Shown here: in pieces, positions 39,575-51,060 of the stretch | How the letters are laid out: each line of letters begins with the position of its first letter | Position numbering within the stretch: the first letter of the stretch is position 1 | Origin: Chionis minor | Lineage: Eukaryota; Chordata; Aves; Charadriiformes; Chionididae | DNA length: 64,000 nt | Assembly (NCBI GenBank): GCA_013398295.1 | Contig: VZSF01008499.1 | Span: 834,899 to 898,898, forward strand | Reading direction: 5' to 3' | Program-made: the position numbers and the translations under genes | Notes under the pieces: model-generated | Databases searched by the model: none | Told to the model about the DNA's origin: nothing | What the model saw: the letters and a program-made list of their open reading frames with translations, nothing else

Positions 39575-41344
39575 TGAATATAAGTTTCTGACACATTCAG
39601 TAGTAATCACTGCAAAAACAGTGATGGCAATCTTATTTAATACTTAAAATGGCACAGGACAACATAGAAAACTGTAGCTATGGAGTAAATCTGCAGAGAC
39701 AGGTATGAACACTTTTTTAATTTTTACTTTTGAGAACGGGTTGGTTTCCTCATTTGTCATTTGTTTGTGAAGTTCCCCCTATACTATAGGCTGATAATTT
39801 AAAAATATTTCTCAAACGTATAGCTACCCTTTTTCCCTTCCCCTCCTTCAGGGGCCCTTCCTGATATTTGCCAAAATTAGGAACAGGAAGACCAGGGAAA
39901 AAATTTAAAGTGTTCTTCGGACTAGGGTTTTTAGTGGTTTTGTTGTTGTACCTTGGAATTCATTATTTAGTCCTTTCTGAACTTAACAGGTAATCAAGCA
40001 AGCAGCAAGGAATTCCATAATAAAAACCTGTTACTCAGTGTCCTTCTCTGACTGATATTCCACAGGTATATCAAGGGGTACAAATAGAAAACACAGTACA
40101 CTGCTTTATCTTGCTGCATTTCCGTACATCACTTCGGAAGCTGTAATTGACAGTAAACCTTCCACACACACACCCTACTCTCTGTAGCCACAGACAATCC
40201 ATAGTGATGAGCAAACATCCCCCAGGATTCTTCTGCTGTGTCTTTGTTCCGCATGTGGGATCCTACACTAAGCTCGGTTTCAACGGTGACAACATGCCCT
40301 GAATAACAAAGTAACTTGCATGTTAATAATGCAACTGACAGTTTAACGGGAACCAACAGTTTAATGGGAACATAGGAGACTGGATATCAGGCTTTTCCAG
40401 AATAATGATCTTTTATACTTTGATCAGAAGACAACAAGCTGTTCCATCCAGTTCAGTTCATAACCAAGGAAAATTGACTTTTTCACTGGAATGTCTCAAA
40501 TGCTCACTCCTTCCAGGAGTCATAGAATAATTAAGTCCAGAAGGCATAAGATAATTAAGAACATAGTTGTGGGTTTTTTTCTCCTCATATGCATTAAGAT
40601 CTAAAACTATAATGTAGCTAGTTGCATATATTTTTCCATTATTTTTTCCAGTCCTCAAGCATCTTTTGCGTCTTTGTCCCACGTTCACCCACCCGTGAAT
40701 GTTTTATTTCAAATGTGCTCATATGTGAATACCACCTGCTGTTACTCTGTGTGTGAATAAGTCAACGCCATGCTTGGACCCAAGGCAGGAAGTCCATTTG
40801 GTTGCTTTGAGATTCCTGCTGAAGTTAATTAGTCATTTCAGCTGTTGCTTTACAGCCCCACACCCTCACTGAGAAGTAGATACACACCACAGTCTAGTCA
40901 TCTATTTCAGAAGTTTCCCACATACAGATTCCTACAACAGGACACCATCACCTGTTATTCTGGCACTGTTAGAGAGATATTAAAAAGAGACTGTTTTGCA
41001 TCACAACTGACAAACCCACCTGTGGGACAGCAGCAGTTTATACATTGAGGTGATACATATAACTGAGATAGAATTAAAGCAGATGGAGAAAACTTGACCC
41101 CTGCTTAGAATGTCTTATGCATATGAATTGTCTCATCTTGAGATCTCTTTACTATTGAGAGCTCTGTGCTAACATTAAGATTAAAAGAAAGGAAGCAATG
41201 CAATAACATCTCAATTTCAACAATTCTAAAACTGTGGCTACTAAGAAAAGAAAATTATTACAGTGAATTTTCTATTTTTCAGCTCATTCCTGAAAGCAGC
41301 AAGCAGATAATTTTTCTACCCATGAACATTTCTAAACAGTTATT
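39575..41344. other. unique spacer between two antisense CR1 copies
   Basis: No gene is recognisable in this 1.8-kb spacer. A short stretch near 40518-40536 (AGTCATAGAATAATTAAG) faintly resembles another CR1 tail, but too little remains to call it. The frames present are short and without domains. Confidence 0.5.
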
Positions 41345-41812
41345 AGAATCATAGAATCATCTGGGTTGGAAGGAACCTTTAAGATCATTGAGTCCAACCA
41401 TCAATCTAGCACTGCTAAAACCACCACTAAACCGTGTCCCTCAACACCACATCTACCTGTCTTTTAAATACCTCCAGGGATGGAGATTCCACCACTTCCC
41501 TGGGAAGCCTGTTCTAGTGTTTGATAACCCTTTCGGTGAAGAAATTTTTCCTAATATCCAATCTAAACCTCCCCTGGTGCAACTTGAGGCTGTTTCCTCT
41601 TCTCCTATCACCTGTTACTTGGCAGAAGAGACTGATCCCCACCTCTCCACAACCTCCTTTCAGGCAGTTGTAGAGAGTGATAAGGTCTCCCCTCAGCCTC
41701 CTCTTCTCCAGCCTGAACAACCCCAGTTCCCTCAGCCGCTCCTCATAAGACTTGTGCTCTGGACCCCTCACCAGCTTCGTTGCCCTTCTCTGGACACACT
41801 CCAGACTATGGC
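41345..41812 (-). mobile_element. CR1 LINE, well-preserved 3' portion, antisense
   Basis: On the minus strand this is the C-terminal part of CR1 ORF2 plus the 3' untranslated region. The protein frame contains [32 protein letters not shown] and [20 protein letters not shown], a near-consensus match to the CR1 ORF2 end. At 41514-41516 the expected tryptophan codon after VIKH is TAG, a single-base nonsense change. The plus-strand left edge, TAGAATCATAGAATCATCTG, is the reverse complement of the terminal repeat. Homology stops sharply near 41,812, the 5' truncation point. The small number of changes marks it as one of the younger CR1 insertions here. The copy at 61.5 kb belongs to the same family but lies in the opposite orientation. 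Confidence 0.97.
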
Positions 41813-44800
41813 CTGGGTCAGAAACTGGATGGAATATCTGTGCAGGTGAGTAAAGGAACAAAATGAACTGGCTAGTGGAAGTGTACGCTATATGAACAGG
41901 AACAGCAGATTTTGTCAGGCTTTTTCATGAGAGTAGGAAAGGATTGGGAATATACTATTTAAATGATAAACTGATTCTAGACGTGTTTCCTCCATGCACA
42001 AATAAGTGCCATCAAGCAGGCTGGTTTGTGAGGTTACCTAGCTCAATCTTATGTTAACTAGGAAAACTCACATAGTAGTTACAAAGAATTTAAAAGCACA
42101 AGCAAATGGTACAAACTAAGCATAGAATATCTGGGGGAAATAAAGAAGTGGATGAAAAATCTCAACCTATTCTAGAATATTTTTAATTTTAGTTATTTTA
42201 GTATACAGTCAAAACCCAGCACCACAAAAATCTCCTTTTCCAACAGCACCATCTCCAAGCAGTTCAGATTTGAGCGTAAGGCATGGCCATTCTGCATATC
42301 AACACATGCAAATTTTGTATTCAAAGTCAACATAGCCCAACTATAAAAATAATTCCACTATGGCAGTTCTGATACTTCCACTGATACTTGACTCCTATAA
42401 TTTTGTAATAGGGTGGTTAATATTGAGTACAATTTTAAGCAACCTTTAGGCTCTATATGTTGACTTTCATGAAGTTACAGTGCTTTGTACTTTTTAAATT
42501 ACTATTGCTCTGTGATACAAAAATTTACACTCATCAAGGAATTACTTGCTTGTGGCTGAGGAGGTATTAGGAGAAGGGAAAAATGGTAGATTTGCAAAGC
42601 CAGTGGCTTCCCATTTGGAAAGGTTAGCATCCAGTTTATTGTATGCTGCTTGCCCGTATATCCTCTCATATGCTTTTCAGCAGCCCACTCTTTGTCACAA
42701 TTACTACTTTTTTAGAAAGTGCAGAATTATTTTCGTTTTTATGAAAATGACGCTTAAGACGTGTTGTAAATTTGAATAAAATGAAAATTTTATAGTTTAA
42801 TTACTTCTGAAGTTAAATTACATAGTAAAAACTGAAATATTAAAAATTAAATCTCTGCCAGAACCAAGTTGCCGTTACTATTAGCAGCTACTCAAATAGA
42901 TGAACCACCACCTCCAGAATCTCTGAAGTGATTCTTCATTCTACAGTTCACTAATTTAAGCATTTTTCTTAGAAAGGATGGCAGGTAAACAATCTTTGAG
43001 AATCTTTTCTCTCTGGTCCTGAAACATTTTTCCTTATTTGGCTATGTGCTGGAACAGTCTATTAATAAGCCTTTCAACTAAAAAAATCAACTTAGGGAGA
43101 CCAGGACAGACCAGAATCATAAAACTATCTTTAACTTCATCAACACTTTTTTTTTTCTAGCCATTACTTTTTATTGTTTGCTTTGTGGTATGTTTGTGTT
43201 TTTCCTAAGCAGGAAAGATAACTAAATACACTTCCGAGGTTAGTAAAGCATGTGTAAAGAGACAAGCTTTCATGTACCACGTACAAATGATACTAATTAA
43301 GCTGAAATGATATTTATATAGTGCCTTGCTAACTGAAAAATCCATAGCTTTGTAAATAACTTAGTCCATGGTGATGCTGCCTATGATAGCTATAGAGTGG
43401 GCTCATTTCCTTATCCGGAAGGTCAGCTAACTTTCCAGTCTTGTTCAACTACTCAGACACCTAAACCCACTGTAAACAAAACAAACCTTTACAGAATAAC
43501 CCACAGAAAGTGAGAAAATCAGTTTTTAAAGTGAAGATTTTTTGAATTTGGATTTGAGGTAAAGGAGCTGTGGTTCTGACACAAAAATGCCACAAGGTAA
43601 CCCTGGTGGCAGCATCTGGGTATGGAAGAGGAAAGCGAATATTGGTGCATGTGTCTGTAGGACGATGTATGTGCTTTGTATTTTCCTGGTTGCTAGTGTA
43701 CAGTATATAATTTGAAAATATTACAAACATAATAAAATATACATTTCAGCTCGCTTTCTTAATATTTTTCACCTAAGGAACTACCTCAAGAAAATGACGT
43801 TAAACCTAATGATAGTAAGTACGTACTAGGGGAAGTGATGAGGCTAACAGCAGGTGCACATGATCTTTACTATTTGAGGAAGAATGCATTTTAGTCTGCT
43901 GGCTGAAGGCTTTTTTAACTTCATTTTTAGGGACGTATGATCTAGCTGTGCAAAACTCCTCTAACACAGAGCTCTTACTTTCAGAACCTTTTCATATCAA
44001 CCTAGTTCTTGTAAGGGTGACAATATCAAAACACACTCCGGAAGCTTTTGAATCTCCCCATTACCTTTGTGAGCAGCAGTTTGGACAGTACAAGTCTAGG
44101 CAGTGCAGGGACATATTTTTACTATTGACTATCTTGCAGCAAGTGCAGTGGCAGTTGGTGCAACTTAGCAGTGGAAATTTTCATAGAACAGCTAATGTGT
44201 ATGGAATTTGAAATTCAGAACCAAAAGAATAAAATTACTCAAGTGATGCTGCTCTGATTACTATTCATATATTTTTATTCTTACCTATATTTTCATCTTT
44301 TGCCAGGTAGCTTTTCTTCTGGCTTTTCAGAACTTGGCTTCTTTTCTCTTTTCCTTTCTCTGGTTCTAGTCATTATATTAAGTCAATTTCACATTTTCTC
44401 TTCTGTTGTCTTATTATCATATTTAATTATTCAAAACTGAGAGCGTAAGTGTTACTTTGTACTGATTTTATACAAAGAATCTACTCATAGACATTTCTTG
44501 GCAAGGTCTACAGAACAATAGGAGTGTCAGGCTCATTATAGGACAATGTGCACTGCAAAGAACTAATTTTTTGTGATGAATACAAGTGTGAGGTGAAGGG
44601 AGAATGACAAATGTTCAACAGAAAACAGAAGGTTTCTGCAGAGATGTGGGACATATAAAAATGACTTTAGAAAGTTTTAGAATGAAGGAAAGAGACACGT
44701 ATTTGGGGGGTGAAGAGAAATAATTTTATTTTGTAGAAAATTAAACTTAATGGGCTTAATTTGTGAAATTCGGGTAACAATACGCTTTCATCTGTATTCA

Positions 44801-47800
44801 GTCTTGAACTAATTAATATGTGGCTGTTCTTACACTATCAATGCTCAGCTGACACGATACACTGGGCTTCAGAAAGATTGTTGGAGTAACTTTTCCCTGG
44901 TGTTATATCATAGGAAGTGCTCTGCTGCTGCCCCAGAGAGAAGCAGAAGGCAGTTCCTTTTTCAGTTCTCTGTAAGCCGCTCCATTTCTATCTCCCTACA
45001 ATGTATGTGTTATTCCCTACCAGAAGAGGAAAATGAAAATGAAGAAGCAATGAAAGAAGCAATGAAAGAAGAGGAAAGTTACCTGACAGTACCCTACACT
45101 ATTCCTGGGAAGTAAAAGAGGAAAATAATAAAGGGATGGGTGAATGGGGGTGGGGGGTGGGGGGGTGGGGAGGGCAGGAGGCAGGGAAGTGAAAGGGAAA
45201 AAAGGAAAGATCTGACAGGCAGGAGCAGAAAAACTACAGGAAACTCCTTGAGAGTGCAGTTACCGTTTTCTTGAGTGCTCCCAGTCAAGAAAATAGTACT
45301 GCCTGCATGTGTGTAGTCCACATGAGAAGTTCTGTGAGGAAGAGGTTCCTCCTTTGGTATTTTTCTATTTTTCTCAGAGAGAACAACCTGAAAAAAGACT
45401 GAATTATTATTGTTTTCTCCATACAAATTTTGAGCTAGGCTTCCATTATCTAGCTATGATTTCTCTGACTAGATGAATCGAGGTTAATGAGGTCACTGTA
45501 GCCCAGTATTTATTTGCATTTACTAAAATTAAACAACACAGTTTAAGGGGGGGGAGTCGGCAGGGGGTGTGTGTGCAGGCTTTTTCTGATGAATTAGATA
45601 GCCAGCTCCGATCAGTTCTTTGCAGTATGATTTTGTCCCTGTGCTGCCTATTCAGAGTTTCCAGAATTCAGTTACAACTGCTGAGAGCCAGATTCTGTTG
45701 ATGATACCTTTGCTCTGTAAGTAGCCCATCCATTTTAACTCCATGTGAACCAAGCTAAGAGGTTTCAAACTGAAACAATCCAGGAACAAACACTGAAAAC
45801 AAGAAACCCTACCTTGTGTTCAGTACAGTCAGTAAATTTTGCCATGGTAGGTAGTTAGAATAAAAGTGAAACCTTTATCTATACAAACCAGCATTTGCAA
45901 TACTGAGGTCAATCTAATTTTATTTGCAAACAGCGCTCTTGCTTTCTGCGATGATGATTCAGTACTGTGTTCCATTTTCTTTTGATACAAAAGGATTTCT
46001 GGAATAAAGTCCCTTCAACTACTCATGATAGTTTCCCACAAAATCAAGAGTGGATCCAGATGTTTGTAAAACAGTATCCAAAAGGGAAGCTTCATGAATT
46101 CACTAAAGAATGTTTTCATGAGCAATTACATCTACAGAAAATTGAGAGATCATGTGAATAGGAAGCTGGATCTTAGCATATATTTCTACTCTCACAGCAT
46201 CCAAAAATGTAAAAAATGACTGGAGCCCATTGTACGTGACACAATGCAAACAGAATCTCCTTACAAAAAGCAAACAAGTAGTTTTTATACTGATGTAATC
46301 ATGCAACTTTATCTAATTTAGAGGATCAGAGATTGAAATATTGAATGAGAACTCCTGTTACACACAAGAATAATACTTGATCTTATTTTCAATAATGCCA
46401 AGACAGCAGATAAAATGAATGCCTCAGATGTGATTGCCAACTTGTGCGTACGTTTTTTTTTCTTCTCACATCATTTTAACAGCTGAATTAAGCTGATATT
46501 CAGAGACTGGACAAAGGGTGGCATTACAGCAGTGGACGACAGTACGTAAACATTTTTCAAAATGAAGTAGTTTAGAAATATTATTTTTTCTGTATAATAA
46601 CTGACAGTATCAGTGAAAGGCTGTTAAATAGCAGGGAAATTAGTTTGGAATGGCTGCATTTTCTTAGCATAAGTTTTCCACCACTGTCTAATAGAGCTGT
46701 GTCTCTCCTAGCTGTAAGAACCACATTGAATACATGAATAATCCAATCTTTATATATCGTTTCTTATACATCAAGAAATACCAAAACTTTTGCTAGACTT
46801 GAATTCCTGTACCTACAGGGATCAATTCACTAATCTGAAGATAAAATGTGAAAACTGCTAAAACTTACTGCAGATAACTGCACTTTATGGTGTTTGTTCC
46901 CTGCACTCTGAATTCCCTGAGCTCTGTGCTCCCTCTGGGAGCAGTCTGCAGCTGCTTTCCTGCCTGCCTGCTGAGCCTTTTTTTCAATGGAAATCAAGGC
47001 ACAAATGGAAAAAAATGTATTTGCAGAGCTTGTCCAAGACAAAGTCAGGGTGTCATCAGGGCACGCACATGGAGCAGAGAGCTGAAAAATTATTCCAGAT
47101 CACACAGCATAGGCATAGCCAATGTTTAGTAGAACACATGACAAAGATTTCATAACAACTCGCTTGGGACAGGAAGGATGCTGTAACAATTTAAATTAGA
47201 GGAGGATGCAAAAAGTTCGCAATTACCCAAGCTGGAACTTGTATTTAAAGTTGAGAGCTTCCTAAATATGACTTCAGAAATGAAACAAATTTATCCCCTG
47301 GCCAGGTATCACTGCTTCCTTGTCTAAAAAGAGGTATTAACACTTGATCAGTACAAACAAGCAGTACACCCATCTTCCAACTGAAAATAAGAGTGTTGGG
47401 CAAGAAAGGAAATCCAACTGGCAGGAAGACTTTCCACAGGAAATCTGACTACCTGCAACTTCTGATGAAGAAGAAGGTTGAGAATCCTATTTATCTGTCA
47501 CTACTGTTGGAACCATTATAGTATTTCTGTGACTCTCCATAGTAAATCACTGTAAGAACTTCATAAAATTGTCCTCCTATACAAGATACAGACATAATGT
47601 CAGAAGACACACAGTAAATCTAGCCTGCCCTTCAGGAAACAGCAGTTGACCAAGAAAACTTGGAACAGCAACAAAAATCCTTTCAATCTTCAGAAAGCTT
47701 GTGTTCAGGACAGCCTGCCTGCATGTGTACGAAGTCTGTGGAAGAATGGGGAACCTGTGCTTTTATTCATTCATTGAAACTAAACCCTTCTTCAAGGCAG

Positions 47801-48654
47801 ACTTGAAACTCTGCACAAAAATTTCTTTGGTGAAAATGTAGACATTACTCCTGATAAATACTCAGATCTGACTAACAAAAGCTGAGTAACAGTAAGAATA
47901 TGGCATGTACTATTTTAAAAGGAGTCTTTCAGTGGAAAAGGGCAAAGGAGAAACATTTTAATATTAGTACCCTTTTGAAATGTGGTGTATTTCCAAACAG
48001 CAAGACACTGAGGATGGTCTTTTTGAGCCTTAAGGATAAGCAATTTCTACCTGAGATGATATAACATTGTCCAGAAAGGGACAAATTGAGCTACATGTGG
48101 ATAAATCCCTGAAACCTAATCTGAATTTGATATATTTTTAATAAGAAATCCAGTAGATGCCTTCTACTTATTAAATTATTAAATTAAATTAACTCAGCAC
48201 ACCTTTTGGCACTTAGACTGATCTTAGAAGGCTCCTAAAAAGATACAGTGTACGATACAAATTTTTTTAAGATTTTCATATTCTCATCCGCCTTCAGGAA
48301 TAACTGTCATTTCTTGCTCTGTAAAATCCAATTTGATTACTAGTGCCGTGGATCAGGTGACTGTCACCTTTCTGTGTCATGTATACCTCCTCTGCACTGG
48401 AATGAAAAGCTAATGTGTTCCTCGTGTGAGTCTCCAATAAATGTCACTGAATGGCAATAGTGAAAAGGTATCATTATGGAGTGGAGAAGAAATTACAATT
48501 ACAATCAAGAAACATGAGGGAAAAAAAATAATCAAAGCTACAAAGCCAAGCATTATAATTAAGGCAATAATCAAGTTTGCCCATGCCTTGAAGAAAGACA
48601 CACAGCACAGCCACATCACTCCTGAGGCTCAACAATCCACAGGCTAAAGATGAA
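41813..48654. other. gene-free AT-rich region with G-rich tracts
   Basis: No gene is supported in these 6.8 kb. Notable elements are a CAGGTGAGT donor-like site at 41843-41851 just past the CR1 edge, a 12-bp tandem duplication at 45044-45067, a G-rich tract at 45138-45173, and a second G-rich stretch at about 45546-45575. A frame at about 45990-46158 looks protein-like but lacks a nearby ATG; it is discussed as a weak finding. The remainder is unremarkable unique DNA. Confidence 0.55.
45138..45176 (+). repeat. G-rich tract, quadruplex-forming motif
   Basis: From 45146 the plus strand carries successive G runs of 5, 6, 7, 4 and 3 separated by single T or A bases, preceded by GGGATGGG. Five G runs with one-base loops fit the standard intramolecular G-quadruplex pattern very well. 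It lies in AT-rich DNA with no CpG enrichment, so it is not part of a CpG-island promoter. Confidence 0.85.
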
Positions 48655-48922
48655 CTGAGACAGGAGGCTGTAGGAACAAACTGAAATACAGAAAATTCCA
48701 TTTAAACACAGGAAAAACCTTTTCTGCTGTGAGGGTTGCCAAACAGTGCAACACGTTGCCTACAAAGGTTGTGGAGTCCTCATCCTTGGAGATGTTCAAA
48801 ACCTGACTGGACACTGCCCTGAACAACAATCTTTAGTCGACCCTGCTTTGAGCAGCAGGATTGGACTAGCTGAAATGCAGAGGTGGCTTCCAACCTCAGT
48901 CTTCCTGCAGTTCTGTGATCTG
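48655..48922 (+). mobile_element. CR1 LINE 3'-end fragment, sense
   Basis: This plus-strand CR1 3' end includes GAAAATTCCATTTAAACACA, the following AGGAAAAACC, GTTGTGGAGTCCTCATCCTT, and GGATTGGACTAGCTGAAATG. It ends with GGCTTCCAACCTCAGTCTTC and TTCTGTGATCT, the degenerate terminal repeat. The internal text differs from the copies at 41.3 and 61.5 kb and matches the CR1 group with 'ttctgtgattctgtga' tails, so it represents another subfamily. Several substitutions and a small deletion show moderate age. No intact coding frame remains. Confidence 0.92.
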
Positions 48923-50439
48923 GCAGCATCTCCAGTCCCGCAGTGCTGGTGCCTGGAGCCATCAAGGCTGAGCCATCAGCTGCTCAGCACTACAGCTCCG
49001 GGCTGCAGCTTTCTGTATTTTCAGAAATTTCAGTTGCCACGGGGGAGACGATAAATTTGAGAGGTGCTTCTTTCAAGGCATCTGATTTTGAGAACTTGAT
49101 TTAAATACAGCAGATGCCAGTAAATGGCAGTTTAGGAGTGCTAATTTTGCTCTGAATTATGATGCCCTTATATTTGATTATACACACATGCGCGGCAGAA
49201 GCTCTTACTCCTTTTTGGTACAGAAACTTGATCATGGGATTCATTTATATCACTTGCTTAGAAGCTGATTCTACTTTTTTTTACAGAAAAAGATGATTCC
49301 CTGAGGCAAGAAAGGTGGGACTGAACAGCAAGAGGTAGGGCAGTTTGCAAGTGAGGGCCAACGCTAGCAAGACAGTGCCTTGCTTTGAGACTGATCCTTC
49401 TTTGCAGAGGCAAGAGACTGTTGCAAATACATTATTTATTAATACAGTAATTTTATGAGGTACACAATGTCCTAGACTATTTAGCACTCAATTAAGCTTC
49501 ACACTGCTTGTCAATAACTTCAGAAATGGCAGCAGAACGGGCTTTGGCTTGGTTGAAGGAATTCATCAGTTCTTCAGCTGACAGGTTTCTCTTCTTTTAA
49601 CACTGCTGCGAGGGAAGCATGGTGTGAAGCAGATATATTTATTAAACCATTTTTCAGTTCTGACAGTCAAGGAGGCAACAAAACATTCGCACCTTGAGCT
49701 TCGATACCCTCTCGCGTGTAAAGCTGGTCTGTTCAAACCCCCTGGGAGTTGTGCTGCTTTTGTTTTGGCTGATTTCAACTCCCTCTTCCACACTTACTTG
49801 TTAAGCTACAACAGTGAGCTACAAGAAACAACACCCTTTCTTCTCTTGCTGTGTAGGTACGGTGTTCCTCCAAACTCATCCTTCGCCTTACAACAGTGTT
49901 TTCCTTGGTGAAATCTTCTGTTTGCTTCCATGTGAATTGATAAGGCAAGTAATCCTACTGTGAGGTCAGTCGCTGTTCAAGTCCAACAAAATAACTATTT
50001 CTGACCCTCGGCTTCCAAAAGCCATCCAATGTTTTCACTGTGAAAATACAATGAATATGCTGTGGCATTTGTGAAGATTTAAAAACTGGGGAGCTGTTGT
50101 TCTGTTTTGATGGTGACATGCAAGAATTAAGAGTATGATTTCAGACCTGGACAACTCTATAAAAAAGTGGTTTACAAATTTGTGTTCTAAATTGAACCTA
50201 ACTTGGCTCTCCGATATTCTAAAGCTTTTTGAATGATTCTTGTTTTCCGTGCTTATTGGGAAAGGTATTGTTTCCCTTCTGTCATTGCTTGGCTATTATT
50301 TGTAACAGTCGCACGCCAAAGCTACAATAAAAACGTGTATTACGGATTGCACAGAATATCACTAGCAACAAGTAAATCAAAGCCGTGGTGGGAAAAATGC
50401 AAAGAAAGCAAATGTGTTAGCACACGATTTTCAAACCGG
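48923..50439. other. region left of the CpG island
   Basis: G+C rises slowly toward the CpG island but no gene is evident. If the island is bidirectional, a minus-strand transcript would run through here. I saw no convincing minus-strand donor or conserved frame. The frames at 49624-49911 and 49566-49793 oppose each other and show no domains. Confidence 0.5.
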
Positions 50440-51060
50440 AGAGGATCTGGAAGGATCCTTGGGTGGAAAAGACGTGCGTGACCACAACGCCCTGCCGCCC
50501 CCGATGACAGGGGCTCCGCACCCGCACTGGCGCGGCGACCAGGAGCTGCCGACGCTGCGCAAAGGGGCATTTCTCCGAATCCCCGTCCGGGCGGTGGCGC
50601 ACGGCGGCGGGGGAGCGCACGCCGGGCAGGACCTGCCCCCTCGGCCGCCCCGCTGAACCCCCGCGCCACCGCCCNNNNNNNNNNNNNNNNNNNNNNNNNN
50701 NNNNNNNNNNNNNNNNNNNNNNNNNNNNNNNNNNNNNNNNNNNNNNNNNNNNNNNNNNNNNNNNNNNNNNNNNNNNNNNNNNNNNNNNNNNNNNNNNNNN
50801 NNNNNNNNNNNNNNNNNNNNNNNNNNNNNNNNNNNNNCTGAGCCCCGGCGTCGGGGCGGGGGAACGGTGCGAAGCGGGGGGGGGGTTGGGAAGGGGGGCG
50901 CGGGGAGCCCCCTCCCCTCGGCCCCCCGAGCCCCCTTTGCCCCGCGCCCCCAGCCAGATGTGGTCTGGAGCGAAACACGGAGCGATTCGGGGCCGGAGGC
51001 GATCCGGGAGCTCGCTGAGGTCCTCAGCCACGAGGGGTGCTGGGGCGGCCTTTGTGCATT
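50440..51060. promoter_or_regulatory. CpG island, probable promoter
   Basis: G+C and CpG density jump abruptly on both sides of a sequence gap. The left part (about 50470-50674) is rich in GCGC, CCGCCC and CGGCGG. The right part (50838-51030) holds GGGGCGGGGG, CCCGCGCCCC and CGGGGCCGGAGGC, which include Sp1-like GC boxes. Islands like this usually mark promoters in birds and mammals, in one or both directions. A candidate first coding exon lies 1.3 kb to the right on the plus strand. Long minus-strand frames pass through the island, but they start at GTG and read through unknown bases, so I do not treat them as genes. The transcription start may lie inside the gap. Confidence 0.78.
50675..50837. 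other. assembly gap (163 N) inside the CpG island
   Basis: All 163 bases are N. The gap sits in the middle of the most GC-rich sequence of the window, beside a 10-base G run, which is typical of dropout in GC-rich avian promoters. A first exon or transcription start could be hidden here. The true gap length may differ from the stated number of Ns. Confidence 0.99.

Noticed and set aside
40518..40550. Possible minimal CR1 tail (AGTCATAGAATAATTAAG)
   Set aside because: Fewer than 35 bases match and the diagnostic 'ggttggaa' segment is missing, so it cannot be told from chance.
45044..45067. Glu/Lys-rich tandem GAAGCAATGAAA repeat within a 71-codon frame
   Set aside because: Two 12-bp units in purine-rich DNA are explained by slippage; the frame has no recognised domain and no reliable splice context.
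50417..51031. Long minus-strand frames (about 204-212 codons) through the CpG island
   Set aside because: They start at GTG, cross 163 unknown bases and have the Gly/Arg/Pro-rich content expected of any frame in GC-rich DNA with few stop codons. They give no evidence of a gene.
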